DNA of 14,577 nt, taken from the NCBI GenBank assembly GCA_023420435.1, contig JAEZWE010000238.1, positions 1-14,577 on the forward strand, written 5' to 3'. Each line of letters opens with the position of its first letter. Within the stretch, counting starts at the first letter, position 1. Origin of the DNA: Bacteroidota bacterium (GTDB taxonomy: Bacteria > Bacteroidota > Bacteroidia > Flavobacteriales > Weeksellaceae). Made by a program: the position numbers and the translations under genes. The notes below the pieces were generated by a model. That model was not told the DNA's origin. It did not search any database and worked only from the letters and a program-made list of their open reading frames with translations. This document shows positions 7,123-14,489 of this stretch, one piece after another.

Positions 7123-7127
7123 GTTTG

Positions 7128-8225
7128 ATGAAAATAGCTTACGACGCCAAACGTTTTTTTAATAATAACTCGGGATTAGGAAACTATTCCCGAGATTTGT
7201 TACGGATATTGGCGACTTTTTTTCCGGAAAATCAGTATTTTCTTCTTCATAAAAACCGTTCAGAAAAAGGAAAAGAAATTTTAGAATTTCCGAATGTAAG
7301 CTTTGTTGAAACATCAAAAGCGAAATTTGCACGGCAGTTTTCTATTGGAAAAGAAGCTCAAAATTTGAATGCCGATATTTTTCATGGACTTTCCGGAGAA
7401 TTACCTTTGAAATGGAATGATAAACCAATCAAAAAAATAGTTACCATTCATGATTTAATTTTTGAGCGTTTTCCGCATTATTATTCTTGGTTTGACCGAA
7501 AAATCCATTTTTGGAAATTTAAAAAAGCAGCGGAAAAGGCAGATTTGGTCATTGCTATTTCGGAACAAACAAAAAGAGATATTATTGATTTTTTAAAAAT
7601 TCCTGAAGAAAAAATTAGAGTAGTTTACCAAGGTTGCCATCTCAGTTTTAAAGAAATATTGCCTTTAGAATTTATAGAATCCACTAAAGAGAAATTCAAA
7701 GTTCCGGAAAGATTTATTTTGAATGTTGGAACTATTGAAGAGCGAAAAAATCTGCTAAACATTCTAAAATCTCTGAAAGACACCAAAATTCCCTTACTTG
7801 TTGTTGGGAAAAAACAAAAAAAATATTTCAAAAAAATTGAAAAAGAAATTCGAGAAAATGGTGTAGAAGTCCATTTTCTTGAAGGAGTTTCCATGAGAGA
7901 ACTTGCTGCGATTTACCGTCTTGCAGATATTTTTGTTTATCCCAGTTTTTTTGAAGGATTTGGAATTCCAGTTATAGAAGCTCTTTTTTCGGAAACAGTA
8001 GTTGTTACAAGCAATTTGAGCTGTTTACCGGAAGCTGGCGGTCCAAATTCGGTTTATGTAGATCCCAAAAATCCTGAAGATTTGAAAGCCAAAATTCTCT
8101 TTTTGTGGAATAATGAATCGGAGAGAAAACGCAGAGCTGAAAAAGGGTTGGAATATGCACAAAACTTCACCGATGAAAAAATCGCCCATCAAATGATGAG
8201 CGTTTATGAGGAAGTTTTAAAATAA
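7128..8225 (+). CDS. GT-B glycosyltransferase family 4
   Basis: 365 residues from the ATG at 7128; a TTG one codon earlier is less likely. The N-terminal domain has YDAKRFFNNNSGLGNYSRDLL (broken after 20: the GxGNY acceptor-side loop at residues 16-20). The C-terminal domain has GTIEERKN (201-208) for donor phosphate contacts, YPSFFEGFGIPVIEAL with the EX7E pair E276 and E284, and a following loop SNLSCLPEAGG. This is the retaining GT4 family, which makes cell-surface glycans or lipid-linked sugars from nucleotide sugars, at the cytoplasmic face of the membrane. Donor and acceptor cannot be named. It follows dapD by 5 bp in what looks like a two-gene operon and ends 4 bp from the convergent M28 gene. 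Confidence 0.88.
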   Translation: MKIAYDAKRFFNNNSGLGNYSRDLLRILATFFPENQYFLLHKNRSEKGKEILEFPNVSFVETSKAKFARQFSIGKEAQNLNADIFHGLSGELPLKWNDKPIKKIVTIHDLIFERFPHYYSWFDRKIHFWKFKKAAEKADLVIAISEQTKRDIIDFLKIPEEKIRVVYQGCHLSFKEILPLEFIESTKEKFKVPERFILNVGTIEERKNLLNILKSLKDTKIPLLVVGKKQKKYFKKIEKEIRENGVEVHFLEGVSMRELAAIYRLADIFVYPSFFEGFGIPVIEALFSETVVVTSNLSCLPEAGGPNSVYVDPKNPEDLKAKILFLWNNESERKRRAEKGLEYAQNFTDEKIAHQMMSVYEEVLK

Positions 8226-8229
8226 ATTC

Positions 8230-9411
8230 TTATTTCTGAATCAGAATTTTCTTTGAATTTTTTACATGATCAAGAATTAAAGTTCCAGTGTACATTCCGT
8301 TTTCGAAATTTGAAATATTGATTTTACTTTCATTTTCTACAGATTTTACTAATCTTCCGGAAGCATCCAAAAGTTCAAATGTAAATTTTTTGTTGTTTTG
8401 ATTTTCAAATTTTATTTCTATAAAATCTTTTGCAGGATTCGGAACAATTTCAAATAATAAATTTGATTTTTTCACTTCATTAAGCGCTAAATTTTGAGTA
8501 GATGCTACAGCAAAATGTTGTAAAGCACCAAGTGCAGCCTTGGTAACACTCACCAAATAAGCAGGATCCATATTCGAAATTACATCATTTGCTGTGTGTT
8601 CATAAGGATTTGAACTTCCATTATGCTCATAAAATCCTGTAATTATTTCGTTATTGGACTGAAAAGGCATATAATCTGAAGCATAAGCACTTGACAAAAT
8701 TGGAGTTAATGTAGAATACGCTTCAACATAATCCATCAATTCCTGGGTTCTGGAAGTTGATGTTGCATTATTTGTTGAAGGATTATTATTCGTATCACGT
8801 TCACAGTACACCGTATTATTGGCTTGTCCGTTTCTACCACCAATTTGATCCAAATTAAAAACCAGAAGTATATCCATTTTTGGATTTGTGGAATTTACCA
8901 CGTTAGAAACGTAATGTTGACTTCCTAACAAACCTTGTTCTTCACCGGAAAAATGAATGAATTTTATAGAATATTCTGTAGGAATATCTTTCAAAATTCT
9001 CGCAATTTCAAGAATCGCAGTTGTACCGCTTCCGTTATCATTTGCTCCAACACCAACAATAGAATCGTAATGTCCACAAATAATAACATAAGTATTGGGA
9101 TATAAAGTTCCGGTTTTGGTAACGATTAGATTTTTGCTAGGATTTCCGCTATAGGTAAAAGTATCTTCACTCATTTGTGAAGTAGTGTAACCGAAAGAAG
9201 TATATTTTGTTTTTAACCAGGAAAAAGCATTATTGTTCGCAGTACTTCCTGTAGTTTTTACGCCTAAATTCACAAATTCCTGCAAACCATTATTTATATT
9301 AGCAACAGAAACTTGATTTACTCTTGTTTGATAAGCAAGAATCGGAGTGATCTGAGCTTTAAAAAAATGACTTAATAAAAATAGAGAAAAAAGGGAAATA
9401 ATTTTTTTCAT
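8230..9411 (-). CDS. T9SS-secreted M28-family metallopeptidase (aminopeptidase-like)
   Basis: 393 residues from the ATG at 9411. A frame extended to 9435 begins with a TTG lying inside the -7 box, so it was rejected. Residues 1-20 are a signal peptide (ends FFKAQ). The M28 two-zinc site is complete: H114 and bridging D125 (GHYDS, GANDNGSG), catalytic E157 and ligand E158 (SGEEQG), D188 (NLDQIG) and H272 (YEHTAND); D116 supports H114. The family includes leucyl and other aminopeptidases, so it probably removes N-terminal residues from peptides outside the cell. Residues about 317-393 are a T9SS type A sorting domain (EIVPNP, FELLDASGRLV, FENGMYTGTL, KILIQK end). It probably serves extracellular protein digestion. 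Confidence 0.92.
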   Translation of the reverse strand: MKKIISLFSLFLLSHFFKAQITPILAYQTRVNQVSVANINNGLQEFVNLGVKTTGSTANNNAFSWLKTKYTSFGYTTSQMSEDTFTYSGNPSKNLIVTKTGTLYPNTYVIICGHYDSIVGVGANDNGSGTTAILEIARILKDIPTEYSIKFIHFSGEEQGLLGSQHYVSNVVNSTNPKMDILLVFNLDQIGGRNGQANNTVYCERDTNNNPSTNNATSTSRTQELMDYVEAYSTLTPILSSAYASDYMPFQSNNEIITGFYEHNGSSNPYEHTANDVISNMDPAYLVSVTKAALGALQHFAVASTQNLALNEVKKSNLLFEIVPNPAKDFIEIKFENQNNKKFTFELLDASGRLVKSVENESKINISNFENGMYTGTLILDHVKNSKKILIQK

Positions 9412-9432
9412 TGAAATTTGAAATAATGACGC

Positions 9433-9440
9433 CAAAAATA
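9433..9440 (-). promoter_or_regulatory. -7 promoter box of the M28 peptidase gene
   Basis: Minus-strand TATTTTTG matches TAnnTTTG exactly, 21 bp before the ATG at 9411. It lies directly after the rplT terminator, so the M28 gene is an independent unit. Confidence 0.65.
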
Positions 9441-9444
9441 CAAA

Positions 9445-9471
9445 AAATCCTGAACGAAAAGTTCAGGATTT
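9445..9471 (-). terminator. Intrinsic terminator of rpmI-rplT
   Basis: An 11-bp perfect stem (AAATCCTGAAC with GTTCAGGATTT) and a 5-nt loop; on the minus strand six T then G follow. It begins 23 bp after the rplT stop. Confidence 0.85.
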
Positions 9472-9494
9472 GTATTGATAACAAAAATTCTACT

Positions 9495-9839
9495 TTATTT
9501 TACTTGATCTACAACAGCTTTGAAAGCTTCAGGATGGTTCATGGCAAGGTCTGCAAGAACTTTTCTGTTTAGCTCGATGTTGTTTTTCTTCAAAGCTCCC
9601 ATAAACTGAGAGTAAGACATTCCGTGTTGACGAGCACCTGCGTTGATACGAGTTACCCATAAAGCTCTGAAATTTCTTTTCTTTTCTTTTCTACCACGGT
9701 AAGCGTATTGCATCGCTTTTTCTACCGCGTTTTTAGCAACAGTCCAAACATTTTTTCTTCTTCCGAAAAAACCTTTAGCCTGCTTGAAAACTTTTTTTCT
9801 GCGCGCTCTAGACGCTACAGCATTTACTGATCTTGGCAT
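9495..9839 (-). CDS. rplT: 50S ribosomal protein L20
   Basis: 114 residues, the normal L20 length. It begins MPRSVNAVASRARRKKVFKQ (mature L20 motif), has the conserved AKGFFGRRKN and RGRKEKKRNFRALWVTRINA regions, and ends with the C-terminal globular part that binds 23S rRNA. It acts early in large-subunit assembly. L20 represses its own operon in E. coli and Bacillus, so the spacer upstream is a possible control site. It is separated from rpmI by 121 bp, longer than is usual for this pair. Confidence 0.97.
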   Translation of the reverse strand: MPRSVNAVASRARRKKVFKQAKGFFGRRKNVWTVAKNAVEKAMQYAYRGRKEKKRNFRALWVTRINAGARQHGMSYSQFMGALKKNNIELNRKVLADLAMNHPEAFKAVVDQVK

Positions 9840-9932
9840 AATTTAAATTGTTTTTTTGAAAAGGGCGGAATTTCTTTCAATTCTCTTTGGGGCACCGTTT
9901 CAGGGTTAAAATTTTGAATTTGTTTTGAATTC

Positions 9933-9957
9933 TTATAAACCGAATATGGTTTTATAA
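9933..9957 (-). other. Hairpin between rpmI and rplT
   Basis: TTATAAACC (9933-9941) can pair with GGTTTTATAA (9948-9957), with one bulged base and a 6-nt loop, starting 3 bp after the rpmI stop. No T-run follows on the minus strand, so it is not a typical terminator. It might be an RNA-processing or L20-responsive element, or chance. Confidence 0.3.
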
Positions 9958-9960
9958 AAA

Positions 9961-10158
9961 CTACTTAATAGCTAATTGACGTTGAACACTTTTTTCGTCA
10001 ACCTTTGCAACATAAGAAGTTTGCGTAAGATTTCTCTTTTGCTTTGTTTCTTTTTTTGTCAAGATGTGACTTTTGTAAGCATTTTTTCTTTTGATCTTTC
10101 CTGTTCCGGTAAGAGCAAAACGCTTTTTAGCACCTGATTTCGTTTTTAATTTTGGCAT
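9961..10158 (-). CDS. rpmI: 50S ribosomal protein L35
   Basis: 65 residues from the ATG at 10158: MPKLKTKSGAKKRFALTGTG, then KIKRKNAYKSHILTKK, a typical complete L35. A frame open to 10239 would add 27 residues unrelated to L35, and its extension covers the promoter at 10197-10204, so it was rejected. L35 is a small basic protein of the large subunit, near the exit-tunnel side. It is preceded by its own terminator and promoter rather than being simply continuous with infC, and is followed by rplT. Confidence 0.96.
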   Translation of the reverse strand: MPKLKTKSGAKKRFALTGTGKIKRKNAYKSHILTKKETKQKRNLTQTSYVAKVDEKSVQRQLAIK

Positions 10159-10196
10159 TGTTTTGCTTTTTTGTTTTGTTATCAATATTGAGTTTG

Positions 10197-10204
10197 CAAA
10201 ATTA
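10197..10204 (-). promoter_or_regulatory. -7 promoter box of rpmI-rplT
   Basis: Minus-strand TAATTTTG matches TAnnTTTG exactly, 38 bp before the rpmI ATG and 36 bp after the terminator hairpin of infC. Confidence 0.6.
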
Positions 10205-10240
10205 CAAATTTCTCTTGAATTAATCGTATAAAATTGCAAA

Positions 10241-10266
10241 AAAGAGATTTCATGGGAAATCTCTTT
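10241..10266 (-). terminator. Intrinsic terminator between infC and rpmI
   Basis: A 10-bp perfect stem (AAAGAGATTT with AAATCTCTTT), 6-nt loop and a run of six T on the minus strand. It lies 57 bp past the infC stop. It should end most thrS-infC transcripts, unless it is a conditional attenuator. Confidence 0.8.
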
Positions 10267-10323
10267 ATTATATTTTTAAATAATGAAATAATTAATAAAT
10301 TATCTTATTATCAAATAATCCTA

Positions 10324-10887
10324 TTATTTAGCCGGTTTTTTCGGGCTCATCATCATAATCATTCTTTTCCCTTCCAATTTAGGAAGCTGATCTACTTTTC
10401 CTACATGTTCCAATTCCTGAGCAAGTTTAAGAAGTAAAATTTCGCCCTGATCTTTAAATACTATTGAACGTCCTTTAAAGAAAACGTACGTCTTCAATTT
10501 CGAACCTTCTTCTAAGAATTTTTCAGCATGTTTTTTCTTGAAATCGTAATCGTGGTCATCAGTTTGTGGTCCGAAACGGATTTCTTTTACCACCACTTTT
10601 ACTTGCTTCGCTTTTAGTTCTTTTTGTTTCTTTTTTTGTTCGTAAAGAAACTTTTTGTAATCTAGAATTCTAGAAATAAAAGGCTCTGCTTTATCTGAAA
10701 TAACTACCAAATCCAATTCCTGATCTTTGGCAATTTCTAAAGCTTTTGCAAGCGGATAAACCCCTGGTTCCACGTTATCGCCAACAAGACGAACTTCTTT
10801 GGCTTTTATTTTTTCATTAATTTGATGCAAGTCCTCCTGAACTCGGCGAACAGGACCTCTTCCTCTGTTGTTAAATCTCTGTGCTAT
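10324..10887 (-). CDS. infC: Translation initiation factor IF-3, probable non-AUG (ATA) start
   Basis: About 187 residues from the ATA at 10887. The IF3 N-domain starts at HQINEKIKAKEVRLVGDN, followed by the lysine-rich linker (LYEQKKKQKELKAK) and the C-domain (KEIRFGPQTDDHDYDFK, broken here; end EGKRMIMMMSPKK). IF3 binds the 30S subunit, checks start-codon and initiator-tRNA pairing and prevents premature joining. The frame stays open to a TTG at 10929, but no ATG or GTG exists before the C-terminal MIMMM. The residues before IAQRFNNRGRGP do not look like IF3, so ATA is proposed as the start; the TTG at 10929 is the alternative. It follows thrS by about 113 bp and probably shares its transcript. 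The exact N-terminus is uncertain, the identity is not. Confidence 0.93.
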   Translation of the reverse strand: MAQRFNNRGRGPVRRVQEDLHQINEKIKAKEVRLVGDNVEPGVYPLAKALEIAKDQELDLVVISDKAEPFISRILDYKKFLYEQKKKQKELKAKQVKVVVKEIRFGPQTDDHDYDFKKKHAEKFLEEGSKLKTYVFFKGRSIVFKDQGEILLLKLAQELEHVGKVDQLPKLEGKRMIMMMSPKKPAK

Positions 10888-11000
10888 TGTATTAAATTTT
10901 AAGTTATACTTGTTTTCGCATTTCAGCAATTTGCTTTCAGCTTATAAAAATTAAATGATTTAATTTTATTTAAAAAGAAATTTTTGTTTCTCCTTTGTTT

Positions 11001-12941
11001 TTAATTTTTTCCAAATTCAGCATCCAATTCAGCTGCGTTTTGAAAATATTTTGTAAATTCTTCAATGCTCATTACTCCTAAATCACCTTCACCACGTCTT
11101 CTTACGGAAACGGTTCCGTTTTGTTCTTCATTTTCGCCAACAATCAGCATGAAAGGATATTTGTTGATTTCAGCATCTCTGATTTTTTTACCGGTTTTTT
11201 CATTTCGGTCGTCAATCAGTCCGCTAATTTCGTGATTTTCCAGCAATTGTGAAACTTTTTTCGCATAATCCACATATTTTTCTGAAATTGGAAGAATAAT
11301 AAACTGATCCGGTGCTAACCAAAGTGGAAAATCTCCTGCTGTATTTTCTAATAAAATTGCGATAAAACGTTCCATAGAACCAAATGGCGCCCTATGAATC
11401 ATTACTGGTCTATGCTTTTCATTGTCATTACCAATATAATGAAGGTCGAATCTTTCCGGTAAATTATAATCCACCTGTATAGTTCCTAATTGCCATTTTC
11501 TTCCCAAAGCATCTTTCACCATGAAATCCAATTTTGGTCCATAAAATGCGGCTTCACCATATTCAACGACAGTTTTTAAACCTTTGTTTTCTGCCGCTTT
11601 AATAATAGCACTTTCTGCTTTTTCCCAATTTTCATCGGAGCCGATATATTTTTCATGGTTTTCAGGATCACGAAGTGAAACTTGGGTAACAAAATCTTCA
11701 AATCCTAAATTTTTGAAAACATACATCACCAAATCAATAACGCCTTCAAACTCCTGCAACAATTGATCCGGTGTACAAAATAAATGCGCATCATCTTGCG
11801 TAAATCCACGAACTCTCGTTAAACCGTGCAATTCTCCTGATTGTTCATAACGATAAACCGTCCCGAATTCCGCAAAACGTTTCGGCAAATCACGGTAAGA
11901 CCATTGTCCCACTTTGTAAATTTCGCAGTGATGCGGACAATTCATGGGTTTTAGCATGAATTCTTCACCTTCGTTTGGAGTTTTTATTGGCTGGAAAGAA
12001 TCGGCACCATATTTTTGAAAATGTCCAGAAGTTTTATATAAATCTACACTTCCGATGTGTGGCGTCATTACAAATTCGTAACCTGCTTTTTTCTGCGCAT
12101 CGGAAAGGAAATTTTCTAATTTTTTTCTTAATGCGGTTCCTTTAGGCAGCCATAAAGGAAGACCTTGTCCCACTTTTTCGGAAAATGCAAAAATCCCAAG
12201 TTCCTTACCAAGTTTTCGGTGATCTCTTCTTTTTGCTTCTTCTAATCGTTCCAAATATTCGGTTAAATCTTTTTGTTTTGGAAATGAAATTCCGTAAACT
12301 CTTGTTAATTGAGGATTCTTTTCATCGCCTCTCCAATAAGCTCCCGCTGCGTTTAAAATTTTAACCGCTTTTACAATTCCTGTTGCTGGAATATGACCAC
12401 CTCTACACAAATCGGTGAAATTATCATGAGTTACGAAAGTGATTTCACCGTCGTTCAAATTTTGAATTAATTCTAATTTGAAAGGATTGTCAGCATATTC
12501 TTTTAACGCCTCAGCTTTGGAAACGGGGTAGAGTTTGAAAGTGGAATCTTTCTTTGCGTTTTCCAATACCTTCTTTTCGATTTTTTCAAAATCTTTTTCG
12601 CTCAAACTTTCATCACCGAAATCTACATCATAATAAAATCCGTTTTCAATAGCTGGACCAATCGTCAATTTTGCATTTGGATAAAATTCCAAAATAGCCT
12701 GCGCCAAAAGGTGCGCAGAAGAATGCCAAAAAGCCTTTTTCCCCAAATCATCATTCCAAGTAAGCAACTGAACCGTAGAATCCGTCGTGATGGGTGTTGT
12801 AACCTCTACTTGGTTACCGTTTACGATGGCAGAAATGGTGTTTCTTGCCAAACCTTCACTAATTGATTTTGCTACGTCGAGCGGAGAAACTTCCGCTTCA
12901 AATTCCTTGATGCTTCCGTCCGGAAGAGTGATTTTTAACAT
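11001..12941 (-). CDS. thrS: Threonine-tRNA ligase
   Basis: 646 residues, full length. Order of domains: TGS (1-62, MLKITLPDGS), editing domain with H73 and H77 (HSSAH) and C179 and H183 (DLCRGGH), class II catalytic core with zinc ligands C335 (MNCPHH), H386 (DDAHLF) and H516 (IHRAPFGS), motif 2 around RYEQSGELHGLTRVRGF, and the C-terminal anticodon-binding domain (about 540-640). It charges tRNA-Thr and clears mischarged Ser-tRNA-Thr. All catalytic and editing residues are present. The -7 box lies 25 bp upstream and no T-box leader fits in the short 5' region. It heads the thrS-infC transcript, as in many bacteria. Confidence 0.98.
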   Translation of the reverse strand: MLKITLPDGSIKEFEAEVSPLDVAKSISEGLARNTISAIVNGNQVEVTTPITTDSTVQLLTWNDDLGKKAFWHSSAHLLAQAILEFYPNAKLTIGPAIENGFYYDVDFGDESLSEKDFEKIEKKVLENAKKDSTFKLYPVSKAEALKEYADNPFKLELIQNLNDGEITFVTHDNFTDLCRGGHIPATGIVKAVKILNAAGAYWRGDEKNPQLTRVYGISFPKQKDLTEYLERLEEAKRRDHRKLGKELGIFAFSEKVGQGLPLWLPKGTALRKKLENFLSDAQKKAGYEFVMTPHIGSVDLYKTSGHFQKYGADSFQPIKTPNEGEEFMLKPMNCPHHCEIYKVGQWSYRDLPKRFAEFGTVYRYEQSGELHGLTRVRGFTQDDAHLFCTPDQLLQEFEGVIDLVMYVFKNLGFEDFVTQVSLRDPENHEKYIGSDENWEKAESAIIKAAENKGLKTVVEYGEAAFYGPKLDFMVKDALGRKWQLGTIQVDYNLPERFDLHYIGNDNEKHRPVMIHRAPFGSMERFIAILLENTAGDFPLWLAPDQFIILPISEKYVDYAKKVSQLLENHEISGLIDDRNEKTGKKIRDAEINKYPFMLIVGENEEQNGTVSVRRRGEGDLGVMSIEEFTKYFQNAAELDAEFGKN

Positions 12942-12966
12942 GGTTTTTTACAAAAATTTTAAGATG

Positions 12967-12974
12967 CAAAAATA
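12967..12974 (-). promoter_or_regulatory. -7 promoter box of thrS
   Basis: Minus-strand TATTTTTG matches TAnnTTTG exactly, 25 bp before the ATG at 12941. Confidence 0.6.
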
Positions 12975-13020
12975 AGCATTTTGTCTTAATTTTAAGTGTT
13001 TTGGAGATAAGCAAATAAAA

Positions 13021-13042
13021 AAATCCGACTAAAGCCGGATTT
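13021..13042 (-). terminator. Intrinsic terminator of the 59-residue ORF
   Basis: Stem AAATCCG (13021-13027) with CGGATTT (13036-13042); on the minus strand seven T follow. It lies 21 bp past the stop of the small ORF, which supports that ORF being a real transcription unit. Confidence 0.7.
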
Positions 13043-13063
13043 CAATAGGATGAAATTCTGAAT

Positions 13064-13243
13064 TTAATTTTTATCGGTATTATCGGTTTTTCCGTCTTCA
13101 TGAAGTTTTGAAGTTTCCCGAACTTCCTTTTTTACTGTTTTTTCAGTTTTTATTTTTTCCGAAGAAGCAGGAATATTGGGAAAATCCTGATTTTCTTTTT
13201 TTATTTCTGCCTTCTGCGTTTTTTTATTTTTTTCGCCTTCCAT
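13064..13243 (-). CDS. Small lysine/glutamate-rich hypothetical protein
   Basis: 59 residues from the ATG at 13243 to a TAA at 13064-13066. The product begins MEGEKNKKTQKAEIKKENQD and ends EDGKTDNTDKN; it contains one short proline-bearing stretch (FPNIPASSEK). It has no hydrophobic core, no cysteine and no signal peptide, so it should be intrinsically disordered and cytoplasmic. No family is recognised. Support for its reality: an intrinsic terminator follows directly, and otherwise the region 12975-13315 would be an unexplained gap. No exact TAnnTTTG box precedes it (only a poor TACTTTCA). It may be read through from the DUF4230 gene, whose stop lies 72 bp upstream. Confidence 0.6.
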   Translation of the reverse strand: MEGEKNKKTQKAEIKKENQDFPNIPASSEKIKTEKTVKKEVRETSKLHEDGKTDNTDKN

Positions 13244-13315
13244 TGTTCAATTATTTGTGAAAGTAAATTTCTATATTTTCAATGCAATAAAATTACAGAA
13301 TTATAAACTAAATTT

Positions 13316-13918
13316 TTATAATTCAGAAAGATTCAGACTTTGAGTTTCATCTACAATATCAAATTTTAAAGCCTTTGCCAATACGAAAATAGTGTTTAAA
13401 TTTAGCATAAGCTGCTTTCTTCCTTCTTCACGAAGTTTTCTTTGATCCACTTTTTTTATGGCCTGTGTTTTTGCAGCTTCCGTTACCTTTTTTATTTGGT
13501 TTTCATTAATTCGGTTAAAAAAAGAATCATCAATGGATTGAATTTCTGGACTAGAAGTAATTTTGATTTGTGGTTCCGGAAGTTCGCGAATTATTAATTT
13601 TTTGTTGACAGAATCAACCTCCAATTTCATTTGGTTTAAATCATAAGTTACTTGAGCATTGGTCTTTGTGAAAGTTACAATTTCATTTTCTGAAACAGGA
13701 TTTCCTAAAATTTCGTGTTTTACTTTTGTTTTTTGAAGTGTTGAAAAGTCCTGTTCTATAACCACCATTTTGTTCATTTTGGTAATTTGGTTGGTTAAAA
13801 CATAATAATCATTACTCATTTTTTCCTCAGAAATTTTAGAACATTTCCTGAATAAAAAGACTAAAAGTAACATTAAAATAGCACCGGCTATAAATGGTAA
13901 AATTCGATTATTTTTCAA
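13316..13918 (-). CDS. DUF4230 domain-containing membrane-anchored protein
   Basis: 200 residues. Residues 7-23 (LPFIAGAILMLLLVFLF) are a single N-terminal membrane anchor followed by RKC, so the rest probably faces the periplasm. The remaining region (about 40-195), with TNQITKMNKMVVIEQDFS and the YDLNQMKLEVD / KLIIRELPEPQI strands, matches the DUF4230 family, common in Bacteroidota and of unknown function. The start is a TTG at 13918; the first internal ATG would remove half of the membrane segment. The gene is in the same frame as the thioredoxin-like gene upstream and begins 6 bp after its TAA stop, so translational coupling is likely. The C-terminal half is rich in charged helices. Confidence 0.8.
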   Translation of the reverse strand: MKNNRILPFIAGAILMLLLVFLFRKCSKISEEKMSNDYYVLTNQITKMNKMVVIEQDFSTLQKTKVKHEILGNPVSENEIVTFTKTNAQVTYDLNQMKLEVDSVNKKLIIRELPEPQIKITSSPEIQSIDDSFFNRINENQIKKVTEAAKTQAIKKVDQRKLREEGRKQLMLNLNTIFVLAKALKFDIVDETQSLNLSEL

Positions 13919-13924
13919 ACAAAA

Positions 13925-14488
13925 TTACTTTTGGTTAATTATTTTCAGTAAATCTCTTTCCAACCAACCACTTTCAGGGAACTCCACAATTCTTCCCAGT
14001 TCTTTTATATCTTTAATGATATTTCCTTTGTTATCGAATTTTTTGGACAGGATAATCGTTGGTACTCTTTCAATATTTTGATTAATTTCTTCCTTATTAG
14101 GCGATTTTTTATCGCGATCCAAGGCTATAATATTCAAATTTTCAGAAGGATATCCAATTTCATCTAATATTTTCATTAATCTTGGAAATTCACGATGACT
14201 ATCTTCGCACCACGTTCCTACAAAAACAGTTAATTGATAAGCGTTGAAATTTGATTTTTTTAATTCTTCAATCGATTTTGCATCGGTTTTATAACTATTA
14301 TATTCCGGTGAAAACCAATTAGAATAGGGTAATATAGCAAATTTTAAAACTTTATGATTTCCCAAAAGCATTTTGCCATCTTTTTCCGTTTCGATTTCAG
14401 TTCCTGGTGGAATTTTTTGGGCACTGCAAGAAATAAATCCGGCTAAAAAAGCAACTGATAATGAAATTGTAAAAAATTTTTTTTTCAT
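13925..14488 (-). CDS. Thioredoxin-like lipoprotein with a single active-site cysteine
   Basis: 187 residues. The signal peptide carries a lipobox (FISC, lipidated C21). Residues about 45-185 have a thioredoxin fold: FVGTWCEDSHREFP with C94, and the cis-proline loop RVPT (P143) before the next strand. The usual second cysteine of CxxC is S97, so it cannot be a standard dithiol oxidoreductase; a monothiol, structural or peroxidatic role is possible. The WCEDS(H/K)RE variant is a known subgroup of thioredoxin-family proteins in Bacteroidota as far as I can recall. It begins 1 bp after the stop of the gene at the window edge and ends 6 bp before the DUF4230 start, so it is the middle of an operon of at least three genes. 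Confidence 0.82.
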   Translation of the reverse strand: MKKKFFTISLSVAFLAGFISCSAQKIPPGTEIETEKDGKMLLGNHKVLKFAILPYSNWFSPEYNSYKTDAKSIEELKKSNFNAYQLTVFVGTWCEDSHREFPRLMKILDEIGYPSENLNIIALDRDKKSPNKEEINQNIERVPTIILSKKFDNKGNIIKDIKELGRIVEFPESGWLERDLLKIINQK

Positions 14489-14489
14489 C

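Noticed and set aside
8225..8250. TTCTGA-A-TCAGAA palindrome at the convergent end of the GT4 and M28 genes
   Set aside because: It lacks room for a loop and its outer bases do not pair, so it is a poor terminator; it also encodes the M28 C-terminus.
10159..10239. 27-residue N-terminal extension of L35
   Set aside because: The canonical L35 start MPKLKTKSG lies at 10158 and the extension covers a -7 promoter box.
10206..10250. Possible antiterminator pairing downstream of the infC hairpin
   Set aside because: The pairing segment is transcribed after the terminator, so it cannot prevent termination.
10921..10941. Direct repeat GCTGAAA twice in the infC leader
   Set aside because: Only 7 bp, with no supporting structure; likely chance in this AT-rich sequence.
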